This document shows positions 33,546-42,478 of a stretch of DNA of 64,000 nt, piece by piece. The notes beneath the pieces are model-generated. The model was given only the letters and a program-made list of their open reading frames with translations, did not search any database and was not told where the DNA came from. Position numbers and translations under genes: made by a program. Within the stretch, counting starts at the first letter, position 1. Every line of letters begins with the position of its first letter. The DNA is from Mucilaginibacter sabulilitoris. Its GTDB lineage: Bacteria > Bacteroidota > Bacteroidia > Sphingobacteriales > Sphingobacteriaceae. The DNA lies in NCBI RefSeq assembly GCF_034262375.1, contig NZ_CP139558.1, positions 806,001 through 870,000 of the forward strand. Reading direction: 5' to 3'.

Positions 33546-34535
33546 TTAATAGGCCCATTTTAAATATACTGAGCCCCAGGTAAATCCACCGCCAAAAGCA
33601 GCTAAAATAAGCACATCGCCTTTTTTAAATTTATCCTCCCATTCCCATAAACATAATGGAATAGTGCCATTGGTAGTGTTACCATAGCGCTCAATATTGA
33701 TGATCACTTTATCGTGGCTTAAGCCGGTACGGTTAGCCGTTGCATCAATAATGCGTTTGTTGGCCTGATGAGGTACTAACCAGGCAACGTCTTCACCGGT
33801 AAGGTTATTGCGTTCCATAACCTCATGGGCCACATCGGCCATATTGGTTACGGCAAATTTGAATACCGCTTGCCCTTCCTGATAGGCAAAATGCTCGTGA
33901 GCGTCAACAGTTGCATGTGTTGCCGGTTTCACAGAGCCGCCGGCTTTCTGGTGCAGGTATTGCGCGCCCGAACCGTCGCTTTTTAATATAGAATCGATAA
34001 CGCCATTGCCTTCGGTGTTGGGTTCAAGGAGTACTGCACCGCAGCCATCGCCAAAAATGATACAGGTGGCACGGTCCTCATAATTTACTATTGATGACAT
34101 TTTATCGCCGCCAATAACCAGTACTTTTTTATGTTTTCCGCTTTCAATAAACTGTGCGCCTGTAGTAAGGCCATATATAAAACCGGAGCAGGCCGCCTGC
34201 AGGTCATAACCCCAGGCGTTTACAGCACCAATTTTATTGGCCAGGATATTAGCAGTTGCCGGGAAAGGCATATCTGGGGTAGTGGTACAAAAAATAATAA
34301 GGTCGATTTCTTCGGCGCCGATACCGCGTTTTTTTAATAACCCGTTAACCGCCGGAACCGCCATATCAGATGTGCCCAAGCCTTCGCCTTTTAATATACG
34401 GCGCTCTTTAATGCCGGTACGGGAAACAATCCACTCATCATTTGTATCAACCAGTGTTTCAAGCTCCTGGTTGGTTAAAATATAGTCGGGAACGTAACCA
34501 TGTACAGCAGTAATAGCGGCATGAATTTTACTCAT
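33546..34535 (-). CDS. fabH: 3-oxoacyl-ACP synthase III
   Basis: Starts fatty-acid synthesis by condensing a short acyl-CoA with malonyl-ACP. The 329 residues carry the Cys-His-Asn triad: Cys in [12 protein letters not shown] near residue 113, His in [10 protein letters not shown] near 254, Asn in [11 protein letters not shown] near 285. The active site is complete, so this is the FabH type rather than a non-condensing relative. It overlaps functionally with plsX just upstream (11 bp gap), which makes phospholipid precursors, a linkage conserved in many bacteria. Confidence 0.97.
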   Translation of the reverse strand: MSKIHAAITAVHGYVPDYILTNQELETLVDTNDEWIVSRTGIKERRILKGEGLGTSDMAVPAVNGLLKKRGIGAEEIDLIIFCTTTPDMPFPATANILANKIGAVNAWGYDLQAACSGFIYGLTTGAQFIESGKHKKVLVIGGDKMSSIVNYEDRATCIIFGDGCGAVLLEPNTEGNGVIDSILKSDGSGAQYLHQKAGGSVKPATHATVDAHEHFAYQEGQAVFKFAVTNMADVAHEVMERNNLTGEDVAWLVPHQANKRIIDATANRTGLSHDKVIINIERYGNTTNGTIPLCLWEWEDKFKKGDVLILAAFGGGFTWGSVYLKWAY

Positions 34536-34546
34536 CTTTTATTTTT

Positions 34547-35485
34547 TTACTGAAAAGCTTGTTTAATTTTATCAACCAGGTGGCTCTCTACCATGTTCCG
34601 TGATAGCAGAACCATGTTTTTAATGGCCTCGGGGCTTGAAATACCGTGGCCAACAACTACCGGGGCATTTACACCCAAAATAGGGCTGCCACCATACTGC
34701 TCATAATTAAACCTGTCGAAAAATTCGTCTTTTAGCTGTTTCTTTAATGTTATAACGTAAAACGATTCGGCAAGTTTTAATATTACATTGCCTGTAAAAC
34801 CATCGCATACATAAACATCGGCGTTTTCACTAAATAGGTCGCGTCCTTCAACGTTACCTACAAAGTTAAACAGCGATGTTTCTTTCATTAAAGGATAGGT
34901 AGCCTGGCAAAGGATATTGCCTTTTTCTTCCTCTTCGCCAATGTTCATGAGCGCTACGCGCGGATTATCAATATCATATACCGATTGCGCGAGTAAACTG
35001 CCAAGCACGCCAAATTGGACCAGTACATCTGGTTTGCAATCGGCATTGGCGCCCACATCCAACAAAATACCCAAACCTCCTTTAAGTTTGGGTACAATAG
35101 TGGTCATGGCCGGGCGTATAACGCCGGGGATGGTTTTTACACTGAACATGGCTCCAACTAGCATAGCGCCGGTATTACCTGCCGATGAAAAGGCTTGTAT
35201 GTGCCCTTCTTTAAGCAGCTGAAAACCAACCGCGATACTTGAATCGGGTTTTTGAACAATGGCTTTTGTAGGATGTTCGCCCATACCTATCACTTCGGTT
35301 GTATGCACAAACTCGAAATGATCGGGGCTCACATTATTTTCCTGAAGAATATTGACAGTAAGATCTTTATCCCCAATGAGTACCAGTTTCTGGTCGGCAG
35401 ATAAAGCCTTATAAGCTTCGATTGCCCCTAAAACGGTTGCTTTGGGAGCAAAATCACCGCCCATAATGTCTAAGCCAATCTTCAT
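34547..35485 (-). CDS. plsX: Phosphate acyltransferase PlsX
   Basis: Converts acyl-ACP to acyl-phosphate, the acyl donor for PlsY in phospholipid synthesis. The 312 residues open with the family signature MKIGLDIMGGDFAPKATVLG and contain FSSAGNTGAMLVGA and the glycine-rich PIVVGHG-like region here reading NAPVVVGHGISSPEAI. It lies between rpmF and fabH with short gaps, so it is almost certainly co-transcribed with them. Confidence 0.97.
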   Translation of the reverse strand: MKIGLDIMGGDFAPKATVLGAIEAYKALSADQKLVLIGDKDLTVNILQENNVSPDHFEFVHTTEVIGMGEHPTKAIVQKPDSSIAVGFQLLKEGHIQAFSSAGNTGAMLVGAMFSVKTIPGVIRPAMTTIVPKLKGGLGILLDVGANADCKPDVLVQFGVLGSLLAQSVYDIDNPRVALMNIGEEEEKGNILCQATYPLMKETSLFNFVGNVEGRDLFSENADVYVCDGFTGNVILKLAESFYVITLKKQLKDEFFDRFNYEQYGGSPILGVNAPVVVGHGISSPEAIKNMVLLSRNMVESHLVDKIKQAFQ

Positions 35486-35501
35486 TTTCAGAAAATTAAA
35501 C

Positions 35502-35693
35502 TTATGCTACTGCTGCTTTTTCTATCAGTAATTTACCGTTGTAGTAAACGTTACCATCAACAGTATAAGCTCTGTGCGGTAAGTGCACTGCACCTGTAGT
35601 TTGACAGGTAGTTAAAGTTGGAGCTTCAGCTTTGTAGTGTGTTCTACGCTTATCTCTTCTTGATTTGGATATTTTACGTTTTGGATGTGGCAT
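35502..35693 (-). CDS. rpmF: 50S ribosomal protein L32
   Basis: A 63-residue component of the large ribosomal subunit. [20 protein letters not shown] is the typical basic N-terminus and [14 protein letters not shown] the conserved centre. Only one Cys of the usual zinc-ribbon set is present, so this is the Cys-minus (zinc-free) type seen in many Bacteroidota. It lies 14 bp after the DUF177 gene. Confidence 0.95.
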   Translation of the reverse strand: MPHPKRKISKSRRDKRRTHYKAEAPTLTTCQTTGAVHLPHRAYTVDGNVYYNGKLLIEKAAVA

Positions 35694-35707
35694 GATCCTG
35701 TTATTTG

Positions 35708-36232
35708 TTATTTATTTATTTTCTTGAGTACATCCCACCGCGGGTCTGTATGCTCATTTTGTTCGTCGCTTCCCGAAAGGCTGTTTAGCTTTTCGAGCAT
35801 TTCTTTATCACAATATGGGGTGTTACCCTCATCGCTGCATACCGATATAAATGGCATGGCAACGTTTATATATTCATATATGAGCCCTGCTATATTGATC
35901 TCATGATCATTTTTGTTCAGGGTGATGATCTCATCATCTTCATCAATAACCTCATCGCTAAACTTGGCTATTTGCTGCTCGGTTATATCCAGTGGCTGCT
36001 CATATTGTGCCAGGCACCTGTCGCAATTTGCACTAACAGTGCCCTTGATATGGAAATTCAGGATGAGCATTGTTTCCTGTTTGTCCAATTCCACCTGGCA
36101 TAGCAGGTTAGCTTTTTTAACAAGCGAATAATCAAACTCGTCAAAAAAGGCATCATCAACAGCGTATTCAAACTGGTGTTTCCCCAATTTAAGTCCTGTA
36201 AAAGGAATCGAATATGTTCTAAGCGATTTCAA
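35708..36232 (-). CDS. DUF177/YceD family protein, TTG start
   Basis: The first gene of the L32/fatty-acid cluster. YceD/DUF177 proteins almost always precede rpmF and have been linked to 23S rRNA metabolism. The 174 residues include a Cys pair (CDRCL in the centre) and the family's acidic C-terminal half. No ATG is available near the N-terminus. TTG 36232 gives [20 protein letters not shown], as in relatives. A TTG at 36253 is ruled out because it lies inside the predicted -7 box. The implied leader is only about 12 nt. Confidence 0.88.
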   Translation of the reverse strand: MKSLRTYSIPFTGLKLGKHQFEYAVDDAFFDEFDYSLVKKANLLCQVELDKQETMLILNFHIKGTVSANCDRCLAQYEQPLDITEQQIAKFSDEVIDEDDEIITLNKNDHEINIAGLIYEYINVAMPFISVCSDEGNTPYCDKEMLEKLNSLSGSDEQNEHTDPRWDVLKKINK

Positions 36233-36250
36233 TGAGCAACAATTAGCCCG

Positions 36251-36281
36251 CAAATGTATGGAAAAATACCATAACTGAAAA
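36251..36281 (-). promoter_or_regulatory. Promoter of the yceD-rpmF-plsX-fabH-accB-accC cluster
   Basis: On the minus strand: TTTT (36281-36278), a 19-bp spacer, and TACATTTG (36258-36251), an exact -7 match. It fixes transcription start near 36245 and supports the downstream TTG start of yceD. Confidence 0.7.
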
Positions 36282-36294
36282 GTGTTTTTTTTAT

Positions 36295-36328
36295 TTGATA
36301 TTTAGCTTTTTAAAAAGCTAAATATCAA
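36295..36328. repeat. 34-bp perfect palindrome upstream of the fatty-acid cluster
   Basis: 17-nt arms with no loop: TTGATATTTAGCTTTTT followed by its exact reverse complement. It sits about 50-84 bp upstream of the cluster's predicted transcription start. On the minus strand it is followed by A-runs rather than T-runs, so it does not look like a normal terminator for the upstream gene; an operator or cruciform is possible. Confidence 0.8.
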
Positions 36329-36453
36329 GGCGAACGGCAATGATAAGATGACTAACACTTAATGCAGGGACTGATAATAGGCGAAAGTAAACCAAATACC
36401 GTTTCGGTATTCAAAATTAACAATCTTTTTTTTACAAGAATGTTTCTTTCACG

Positions 36454-37638
36454 TTAAATTTTCAGCCGAATATTAATCTTATCCAGCAGCCCAGTTAACC
36501 ATACCATTACAAAGGCAAATATAATGCATTTGATAAGGCCCCCTGTGCCCTGGCTCAGGTATTCGGGATAGCCAAGTTTGGTCATTTCATACATAGGGTA
36601 AAACAAAAATGGTATAATATAGCAAGTAAACGTATTGGTGCCCGCCGGTTCAATTACCTTAAACCAATTGTACTTATGTTTAAAATCTACCACATAAATA
36701 AATATAGCATACATAACCAGGCTTATACCGGTACAAATAAGCACCCATGAAGGAGTATCGCGTGCTTTTGATATACCCCCGCTAAAGTAGCGTACTATAA
36801 AGCCCATGTTAAACATAATAATGGCTATAAGTATAAGCGCAGCCCATAATAGCTTAATTTCATTATTGGCCTTAAGGCGCATATAAAGTACCGAAACAAA
36901 CACGCCGGCCATAGTAAAGGCCTGCATGGCCCCGTTGCCGGCTATCCACACATATTTCTGAAGCCCACTTAAAAAATCAAGAAAGCCGAAGTGAAAATCG
37001 ATATTGAAGAACATGAAGAAGATCCATGCTGCGGCCTGTATCCATAAATAACCGCCGGAGTAATAGTATATAAGCGCACAAAGCAAGTACGACCAGCCAA
37101 TAAGCCCCAGTATGCCCCACCAGGTAAAATGCAGCCAGGTATGCCCCGGATCGCTTGTTTTGTATAGTACGGACATGGCCAGCAGCAGCGCTATACCAAA
37201 GCCCTGCAATATATAACGTTTAAGATTGGACGTGTCTTTACTGTAATCTAAAAATATAAAGAAAAAGCTAAACGTAACCAGGCTTTCCCACACCGGCTTG
37301 GGTAAAGCAGTAGTAACCTCGTTATAGGTTTCCATATTGGCGTGGAAAAAGCCAATAAATATCAGCGCAAACGACCGGCTGACTATACGCGAGAGTAATT
37401 TATAATTGCCTTTTTTTAACCTGTTTTGAAAAGCGAATGGTATGGATAAGCCAACAATAAATAAAAATGCAGGGAAAATAGTGTCTGCAAGCCCTAAAGC
37501 ATCAACGTTTTCGCCAGCATGTTTTAACCAGTTTGGAGTATTTGGAATGCCGTCAAGATCATTCACAAATATCATCAGGAACATCGTTACGGCACGGAAA
37601 GCGTCAATAGAGCGGACACGACTAAAAAAATCATTCAT
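36454..37638 (-). CDS. DUF5009/HGSNAT-like membrane acyltransferase family protein
   Basis: A 394-residue inner-membrane protein with about ten to eleven helices. The opening RVRSIDAFRAVTMFLMIFVN is the signature of DUF5009/DUF1624 proteins related to heparan-alpha-glucosaminide N-acetyltransferase. Such proteins may move acetyl groups onto periplasmic sugars; the substrate here is unknown. The conserved early His of this family is probably in NWLKHAGENVDALGLADTIF. It is followed on the same strand by the fatty-acid cluster but separated by the palindrome and the cluster promoter. Confidence 0.85.
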   Translation of the reverse strand: MNDFFSRVRSIDAFRAVTMFLMIFVNDLDGIPNTPNWLKHAGENVDALGLADTIFPAFLFIVGLSIPFAFQNRLKKGNYKLLSRIVSRSFALIFIGFFHANMETYNEVTTALPKPVWESLVTFSFFFIFLDYSKDTSNLKRYILQGFGIALLLAMSVLYKTSDPGHTWLHFTWWGILGLIGWSYLLCALIYYYSGGYLWIQAAAWIFFMFFNIDFHFGFLDFLSGLQKYVWIAGNGAMQAFTMAGVFVSVLYMRLKANNEIKLLWAALILIAIIMFNMGFIVRYFSGGISKARDTPSWVLICTGISLVMYAIFIYVVDFKHKYNWFKVIEPAGTNTFTCYIIPFLFYPMYEMTKLGYPEYLSQGTGGLIKCIIFAFVMVWLTGLLDKINIRLKI

Positions 37639-37719
37639 TAAACTTGTAAATGCAATATCAGCGCAAATGTTTTAATCTAACGTTAATTAAATTGAAACAT
37701 TATTATTACAGGCCATATT

Positions 37720-38775
37720 TTAATCCCTGTCGCGGCTCAGCTTGGTAAATACCAGCGGGTTTTCGTTAAGTTCCAATGTTTCGCGGCGGTGTTTTACAAT
37801 ATGTATAGCCGTAAATAATGCTTCACGGAACGATATTTCTGAAGCCATATTTTTACCGGCTATGTCATAAGCTGTTCCATGATCGGGAGAGGTACGTACA
37901 AAGCTTAAACCGGCCGTAAAATTAACTCCCGATTCAAATGCTATTTGCTTAAAGGGTATAAGCCCCTGGTCATGGTACATAGCCAGTACTGCATCAAATT
38001 GTAAATAGGTGCCGTTTGCAAAAAAACCATCGGCAGGGTATGGGCCAAAGGCCAATATATCATTATTGCGGGCCTCTTCAATAGCCGGTATAATGGTGTC
38101 TTTTTCTTCGTTGCCTATAAGGCCATTGTCACTGGCATGGGGGTTAAGGCCCAGTACCGCAATTTTGGGTTTCCGTATCCAAAAATCGTTTTGCAGACTG
38201 TGGTTCATCAGCTTAAGCTTGGCCAATATTTTTTCGGTAGTAATGCTTTCCGAAACTTTAGCAATGGGGATATGCCCCGTAACTACACCAACCCTTAAGG
38301 TATCGCTCACCAAAAACATTAACGATTCGGCAGCGCCGTCACGCTCCTGTAAATACTCGGTATGGCCCGGGAAGTTAAACTGATCGCTTTGAATATTATC
38401 CTTATTGATAGGCGCCGTAACCAGTGCGTCAATGTAACCCTCCTTTAAATCGAACGTTGCGCGTTCTAATGATTTAAACGCGTACTTGCCACCTGTTTCG
38501 GTAACTGTTCCGGGCTCAATTTTTACATCCTCATCCCAGCAATTGATCATGTTGGGTTTTTTATGCTGCGCCTGTGAAGGGTCGTTTATAACCTGAAAAT
38601 TAAGCTCATTTATATGGGTTGCACGGCGATGGAATGACGCTACTTTAGTATGGCCATAAACGATAGGTGTACAATATTCATAAATATGGTTATCGGCCAA
38701 AGTTTTAAGGATAATTTCTAAACCTATACCATTTACATCACCTATACTTATCCCTACTTTAATTTTTTCGCTCAT
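37720..38775 (-). CDS. pdxA: 4-hydroxythreonine-4-phosphate dehydrogenase
   Basis: Oxidises 4-phosphohydroxy-L-threonine with NAD in the DXP-dependent pyridoxal phosphate pathway. The 351 residues begin with KVGISIGDVNGIGLEIILKT and carry the metal-binding His residues in FPGHTEYL and MYHDQGLIPFK. The C-terminus (RTSPDHGTAYDIAGKNMA) is intact. It is convergent with nothing and divergent from rsmA. Part of the central region is slightly longer than in E. coli, as is common in Bacteroidota. Confidence 0.95.
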   Translation of the reverse strand: MSEKIKVGISIGDVNGIGLEIILKTLADNHIYEYCTPIVYGHTKVASFHRRATHINELNFQVINDPSQAQHKKPNMINCWDEDVKIEPGTVTETGGKYAFKSLERATFDLKEGYIDALVTAPINKDNIQSDQFNFPGHTEYLQERDGAAESLMFLVSDTLRVGVVTGHIPIAKVSESITTEKILAKLKLMNHSLQNDFWIRKPKIAVLGLNPHASDNGLIGNEEKDTIIPAIEEARNNDILAFGPYPADGFFANGTYLQFDAVLAMYHDQGLIPFKQIAFESGVNFTAGLSFVRTSPDHGTAYDIAGKNMASEISFREALFTAIHIVKHRRETLELNENPLVFTKLSRDRD

Positions 38776-38783
38776 TTTATTAT

Positions 38784-38862
38784 TGATGATTACGCAGATT
38801 ATTTGATGATTTCACCGATTATGGGGGTGATTTCACTGATGTCAATCTGTGATTGTTTTTAT
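38784..38862. repeat. Inverted-arm repeat with GATTACGCAGATT/GATTTCAC words
   Basis: The same word family as the accB-accC element: GATTACGCAGATTATTTGAT on the left, and TGATTTCACTGATGTCAATC with CTGTGATTG on the right. It lies in the pdxA-rsmA divergent gap. Confidence 0.55.
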
Positions 38863-39007
38863 TATTAATTTGTGGCCCGGGTATTGCCTTTTACCTTTAA
38901 CCTTTCAGTTTTTATCTGATTTTTTTACTGCAAATAAAAGATTTTAAGCTTATAGTTCCCGAATAAAGCACAAATATGCCTTAATTTGCTCAAATATTTG
39001 ACTAATA

Positions 39008-39796
39008 ATGACATTGGTAAGGGCAAAAAAACATTTAGGGCAACATTTTCTTACTGATAAAAATATAGCCGCAAAAATTGTGGACAGTCTGAAACCGGCC
39101 GGCAGGTACCACCATGTGCTGGAGGTTGGTCCCGGTATGGGCATCCTGTCTGATTTTTTGTTGCAGAAGACCGAGTATGAGGTGTCATTGATAGATATAG
39201 ATACAGAGTCGTACGAGTTTCTTCAGAAAAAGTACCCTCAACTGGGCAAGCGCCTTATTAACGCCGACTTTTTAGAAATGGATTTTGAAGATGTGTTTAG
39301 CGGGCCTTTTGCCATTATTGGTAATTTCCCTTACAACATATCATCGCAGATACTTTTTAAGGTGCTTGACAGCAGACAACAAGTAGTTGAAGTAGTGGGT
39401 ATGTTCCAGAAAGAAGTTGCTGAGCGCTGCTCTGCAAAGCCCGGCAGTAAGGAATACGGTATACTCAGCGTTTTTTTACAGGCATATTATAAAGTAGAAT
39501 ACCTGTTTACCGTTAAGGCCGGGGTTTTTAATCCGCCGCCCAAAGTGCTGTCGGCAGTGATCAGGCTCACCCGTAACAATGCCGAAACGCTTGACTGCGA
39601 CGAAAAGCTTTTCTGGCAAATTGTAAAAGCCGGCTTTAATCAAAGGCGTAAAACCTTGCGTAACGCGGTATCATCGCTTATTAATAAAGAAAAAATGGCA
39701 GACAACACTACGCTCGACCTGCGCGCCGAGCGCCTGAGCGTTGCTGATTTTGTAAAGCTTACCAATGAGGTTGCAGCAAGCAGGGTTGGTAGTTGA
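39008..39796 (+). CDS. rsmA: 16S rRNA dimethyladenosine transferase
   Basis: Dimethylates two adjacent adenosines near the 3' end of 16S rRNA (KsgA). The 262 residues show the SAM-binding motif VLEVGPGMGILSDFL, the catalytic NFPYNISSQILF motif and the C-terminal domain with FNQRRKTLRNAVSSL. N-terminal KKHLGQHFLTDKNIA matches the family. It is divergent from pdxA, a pairing (pdxA-ksgA) that is common in bacteria. Confidence 0.97.
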   Translation: MTLVRAKKHLGQHFLTDKNIAAKIVDSLKPAGRYHHVLEVGPGMGILSDFLLQKTEYEVSLIDIDTESYEFLQKKYPQLGKRLINADFLEMDFEDVFSGPFAIIGNFPYNISSQILFKVLDSRQQVVEVVGMFQKEVAERCSAKPGSKEYGILSVFLQAYYKVEYLFTVKAGVFNPPPKVLSAVIRLTRNNAETLDCDEKLFWQIVKAGFNQRRKTLRNAVSSLINKEKMADNTTLDLRAERLSVADFVKLTNEVAASRVGS

Positions 39797-39803
39797 TTTT
39801 TTT

Positions 39804-39885
39804 GTCATGCTGAATGGAGTGAAGCATCCGTTCTGCGATTGCAAAGCTCAATAGTAGATCCTTTATACGTTCAGGATGACAAATA
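39804..39885. repeat. Dispersed TGTCATGCTGAA...AGGATGACA repeat
   Basis: Inverted ends TGTCATGCTGAATGG and TTCAGGATGACA frame about 50 nt. It lies between the convergent rsmA and EcsC-like genes, where a terminator would be expected. Confidence 0.6.
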
Positions 39886-39900
39886 ATGTAGAATATACTA

Positions 39901-40461
39901 TTAGCTCACTTGTATCACCATGGGCTCGCCATAGGTTTCTTTTATAGAATCGGCCATGCGTTTAACAAACAGGTAATTGGCCGTGCCGCCTATTACGGCG
40001 CCAACTACTGGTATTATCCTTTCGGCGGTGCGGGTGCCTAACAGCATCAACAGTTTTTCGGCGATACCTTCCATCATGGTTTTGGTGAGTGTTACACCTG
40101 CCTCTACTTTAAGCGAAGTGGCTACCAGGTTCATGAACTCTTCGTATCCTATGTGGTAACTGCCCTTGTTATAGTACATAATGGCCATAGTTACCCTGAA
40201 TTGCTGGGTTATCAGGTTTATAAAATCAACGGGCATTCCGGCAATAAGCGTGATCATACCGCCGCTGCCTGCTATGGCACCCGAGCCTGCCGCCATTATA
40301 GCACACTGATTAATGAATTTGTCGAGCCCCAGGCTATCAACCCCCTTTTTTATCTTGAGCTGGTCAATATGGTTATATACCTGCTTAAAGCCACTATCAG
40401 TTAGTTTCCCGGCCTGCTGCTTTATATCGGCGCCCAGTTTGTTGAATTTGATAAGTTTCAT
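39901..40461 (-). CDS. EcsC-like family protein
   Basis: A 186-residue protein that resembles EcsC-family proteins. It has hydrophobic Gly/Ala-rich segments (AIMAAGSGAIAGSGGMITLI and RIIPVVGAVIGGTANYLFV) that probably contact or insert in the membrane, with amphipathic helices between. The N-terminal 40 residues are basic and helical. No biochemical activity is established for the family; in Firmicutes EcsC is linked to the Ecs transporter. No transporter gene is nearby. Confidence 0.65.
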   Translation of the reverse strand: MKLIKFNKLGADIKQQAGKLTDSGFKQVYNHIDQLKIKKGVDSLGLDKFINQCAIMAAGSGAIAGSGGMITLIAGMPVDFINLITQQFRVTMAIMYYNKGSYHIGYEEFMNLVATSLKVEAGVTLTKTMMEGIAEKLLMLLGTRTAERIIPVVGAVIGGTANYLFVKRMADSIKETYGEPMVIQVS

Positions 40462-40635
40462 TTATCTGTAGATTAATGATCTGATTGATAATTATACGCT
40501 ATTCCCGTGCCAATTTATAAAATCATTAAAATGGCAGAAAATATATTTAAAGCGTAAAAATTATTTAATCTGGTAAAACTCTGGCCAGTAATAACATGGG
40601 GTTTTGTAAATTCGCCCCTTAATAAAATTTAACAA

Positions 40636-41559
40636 TTGAAAAATAATATCCTTATTGTTGATGACGTCCACCCCATATTTATGGAAATGGCAACGGCCAA
40701 AGGCTATCATTGCGATTACAAGCCACTTATAAAGGCTGATGAAGCCCTTCAAATAATCGGCGATTATGCCGGTTTGGTTATCCGCTCAAAATTCAGGGTA
40801 GATAAGCAGGTAATTGACGCTGCCGCCAGTCTGCGTTTTGTGGCCCGTGCCGGTGCCGGTATGGACAATATTGACGAAGCATACGCTGCCGAAAAAGGAA
40901 TCAGCCGGATTAACGCGCCCGAAGGTAACTCCGATGCCGTTGGTGAGCATGCTGTGGGTTTACTGTTATCATTAATGAATAACTTAAACCGCGGCGATGC
41001 CGAGATCAGGGCAGGGGAGTGGAAACGCGAAGCTAACCGCGGGTACGAATTGAAAGGAAAAACCGTGGGCATTATTGGCTACGGCCACATGGGGCATAGC
41101 TTTGCCCGCAAACTATCAGGTTTTCAGGTTGATGTGATTGCTTATGATAAATACAAAACCGGCTTTAGCGACAGGTATGCCCGCGAAGTAAGTATGGAAG
41201 ATATTGTAAAACACAGCGACGTACTGAGCCTGCATATACCGTTAACCACTGAAACAAACGGACTGGTTGACGATGAATACCTGTTTCATTTTAAGAAGCC
41301 CATATTTTTCATCAATACCTCGCGCGGTAAAACCGCCAGGGTAAGCGCTGTACTGAACGCCATAAAAGAGGGCAAAATTTTAGGCGCTGGTTTGGATGTG
41401 CTGGAGGTAGAAAAATTCCCGGCCCTGGCCGAACAAACCTGGTTTGATGAGCTGCGCCAGAGCGGTAAAGTATTACTGAGCCCACATGTAGCCGGATGGA
41501 CGTTTGACTCCTACCGCAAAATAAGCGAGGTAATGGCTGAGAAGCTGGTTGCTGTTTGA
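40636..41559 (+). CDS. D-2-hydroxyacid dehydrogenase (SerA-like), TTG start
   Basis: A 307-residue NAD-dependent dehydrogenase related to 3-phosphoglycerate dehydrogenase, the first enzyme of serine synthesis. The NAD-binding loop is GKTVGIIGYGHMGHSFARKL, and the catalytic Arg, Glu and His are in NTSRGKTA, AGLDVLEVEKF and LLSPHVAGWT. It lacks the C-terminal ACT domain, so it is the short, unregulated type; the substrate may be phosphoglycerate or another hydroxyacid. An in-frame stop at 40630 and the absence of an earlier ATG make TTG 40636 the start. A heptamer array begins inside its stop codon. Confidence 0.9.
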   Translation: MKNNILIVDDVHPIFMEMATAKGYHCDYKPLIKADEALQIIGDYAGLVIRSKFRVDKQVIDAAASLRFVARAGAGMDNIDEAYAAEKGISRINAPEGNSDAVGEHAVGLLLSLMNNLNRGDAEIRAGEWKREANRGYELKGKTVGIIGYGHMGHSFARKLSGFQVDVIAYDKYKTGFSDRYAREVSMEDIVKHSDVLSLHIPLTTETNGLVDDEYLFHFKKPIFFINTSRGKTARVSAVLNAIKEGKILGAGLDVLEVEKFPALAEQTWFDELRQSGKVLLSPHVAGWTFDSYRKISEVMAEKLVAV

Positions 41560-41706
41560 GTTGTGAGTTGTGAGTTGTGAGTTGTGAGTTGTGAGTTGTG
41601 AGTTGTGAGTTGTGAGTTGTGAGTTGTGAGTTGTGAGTTGTGAGTTGTGAGTTGTGAGTTGTGAGTTGTGAGTTGTGAGTTGTGAGTTGTGAGTTGTGAG
41701 TTGTGA
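41558..41706. repeat. Heptanucleotide tandem array (GAGTTGT), about 21 copies
   Basis: 149 bp of uninterrupted GAGTTGT units starting in the last two bases of the dehydrogenase stop codon. The word GAGTTGTGAGTT is also the core of the inverted-arm elements at 28.1 and 42.5 kb. The opposite strand gives open frames of repeated Thr-His-Asn-Ser-Gln-Leu, which I do not regard as genes. Such arrays are prone to copy-number change. Confidence 0.95.
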
Positions 41707-41823
41707 AAAAAATGGCATTCAATTTAGTCAAAATCCTGGTAATCCCGTTAATCTGGCTAATCCGGTTCAGATAAAGGAATCAACGAAATCAATACAATCA
41801 AAAAAAATCAACGGTCAAATAAA
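41707..41823. other. Gene-free stretch after the heptamer array
   Basis: Short degenerate words of the TAATCCNGNTAATC type (41740-41768) and A-rich DNA. Nothing coding is seen. Confidence 0.4.
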
Positions 41824-41856
41824 TTTGGATAATAAAATTTAAATAACTTATCTTCG
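41824..41856 (+). promoter_or_regulatory. greA promoter
   Basis: TTTG (41824-41827), a 21-bp spacer and TATCTTCG (41849-41856), seven of eight bases of the -7 consensus. The predicted start is near 41863, leaving a leader of about 134 nt. Confidence 0.6.
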
Positions 41857-41869
41857 TTAAATACAAAAG

Positions 41870-41956
41870 CAAGACTATGTAGGCCGAGGTCCATATAGTC
41901 TTGTTTGTTTTTATAGTCATAGCGTCCTTCTTAAAACAAGGGGGGCGGTTTTTTTT
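41870..41956 (+). promoter_or_regulatory. greA leader with two hairpins, possible attenuator or small RNA
   Basis: The first hairpin pairs CAAGACTAT (41870-41878) with ATAGTCTTG (41895-41903) and is followed by TTTGTTTTT. The second pairs CGTCCTT (41923-41929) with the GGGGGCG region (41941-41947) and is followed by eight T (41949-41956), 40 nt before the greA ATG. The second is a credible intrinsic terminator inside the leader. Confidence 0.6.
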
Positions 41957-41996
41957 GGATGACCAATAGGATAGAACATTAAATAAATTAAGTGTT

Positions 41997-42470
41997 ATGG
42001 CAGAGGTATCATACTTTACCAAAGATGGTTTAGAAAAATTAAAAGAAGAATTACAAAGATTAAAAACAACCGGTCGTTCGGATATATCAAAACAAATTGC
42101 GGAGGCACGTGATAAAGGCGATTTATCTGAAAATGCCGAATACGATGCGGCCAAAGAAGCACAAGGTTTGCATGAAGCTAAAATAGCCCAAATGCAGGAA
42201 ACGCTGGCTAATGCCCGCCTGCTTGATGAATCAAAACTTGATGTATCAAAAGTGCTGGCCCTGTCAATTGTTAAGATCAAAAACCTTAAAAATGGCGCCA
42301 CCATGAGCTACCAGCTGGTAGCGGAGAGCGAAGCCGACCTTAAAACCGGAAAAATTTCGGTAGCATCGCCAATTGCCAAAGGATTACTGGGCAAAAAAGT
42401 AGGCGAAAAAACAGAAATAACAGTGCCTGCAGGTACTATTGAATTTGAAATACTTGAAATTAGCAGGTAA
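41997..42470 (+). CDS. greA: Transcription elongation factor GreA
   Basis: Restarts RNA polymerase that has backtracked, by stimulating cleavage of the extruded RNA. The 157 residues have the N-terminal coiled coil (VSYFTKDGLEKLKEELQRLK; ARDKGDLSENAEYDAAKEAQ, with the acidic tip DLSENAEYD) and the C-terminal FKBP-like domain (ISVASPIAKGLLGKKVGEKT). Length is normal. Expression may be limited by the hairpins in its leader. Confidence 0.97.
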   Translation: MAEVSYFTKDGLEKLKEELQRLKTTGRSDISKQIAEARDKGDLSENAEYDAAKEAQGLHEAKIAQMQETLANARLLDESKLDVSKVLALSIVKIKNLKNGATMSYQLVAESEADLKTGKISVASPIAKGLLGKKVGEKTEITVPAGTIEFEILEISR

Positions 42471-42478
42471 TACAGTTA

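Noticed and set aside
41558..41706. Possible CRISPR array
   Set aside because: The units are 7 bp and contiguous with no spacers, and there are no cas genes nearby.
41312..41731. Minus-strand frames coding for repeated Thr-His-Asn-Ser-Gln-Leu
   Set aside because: They arise only because the 7-bp array is open in several frames. There is no start context and no neighbours, and the frame continues antisense into the dehydrogenase gene.
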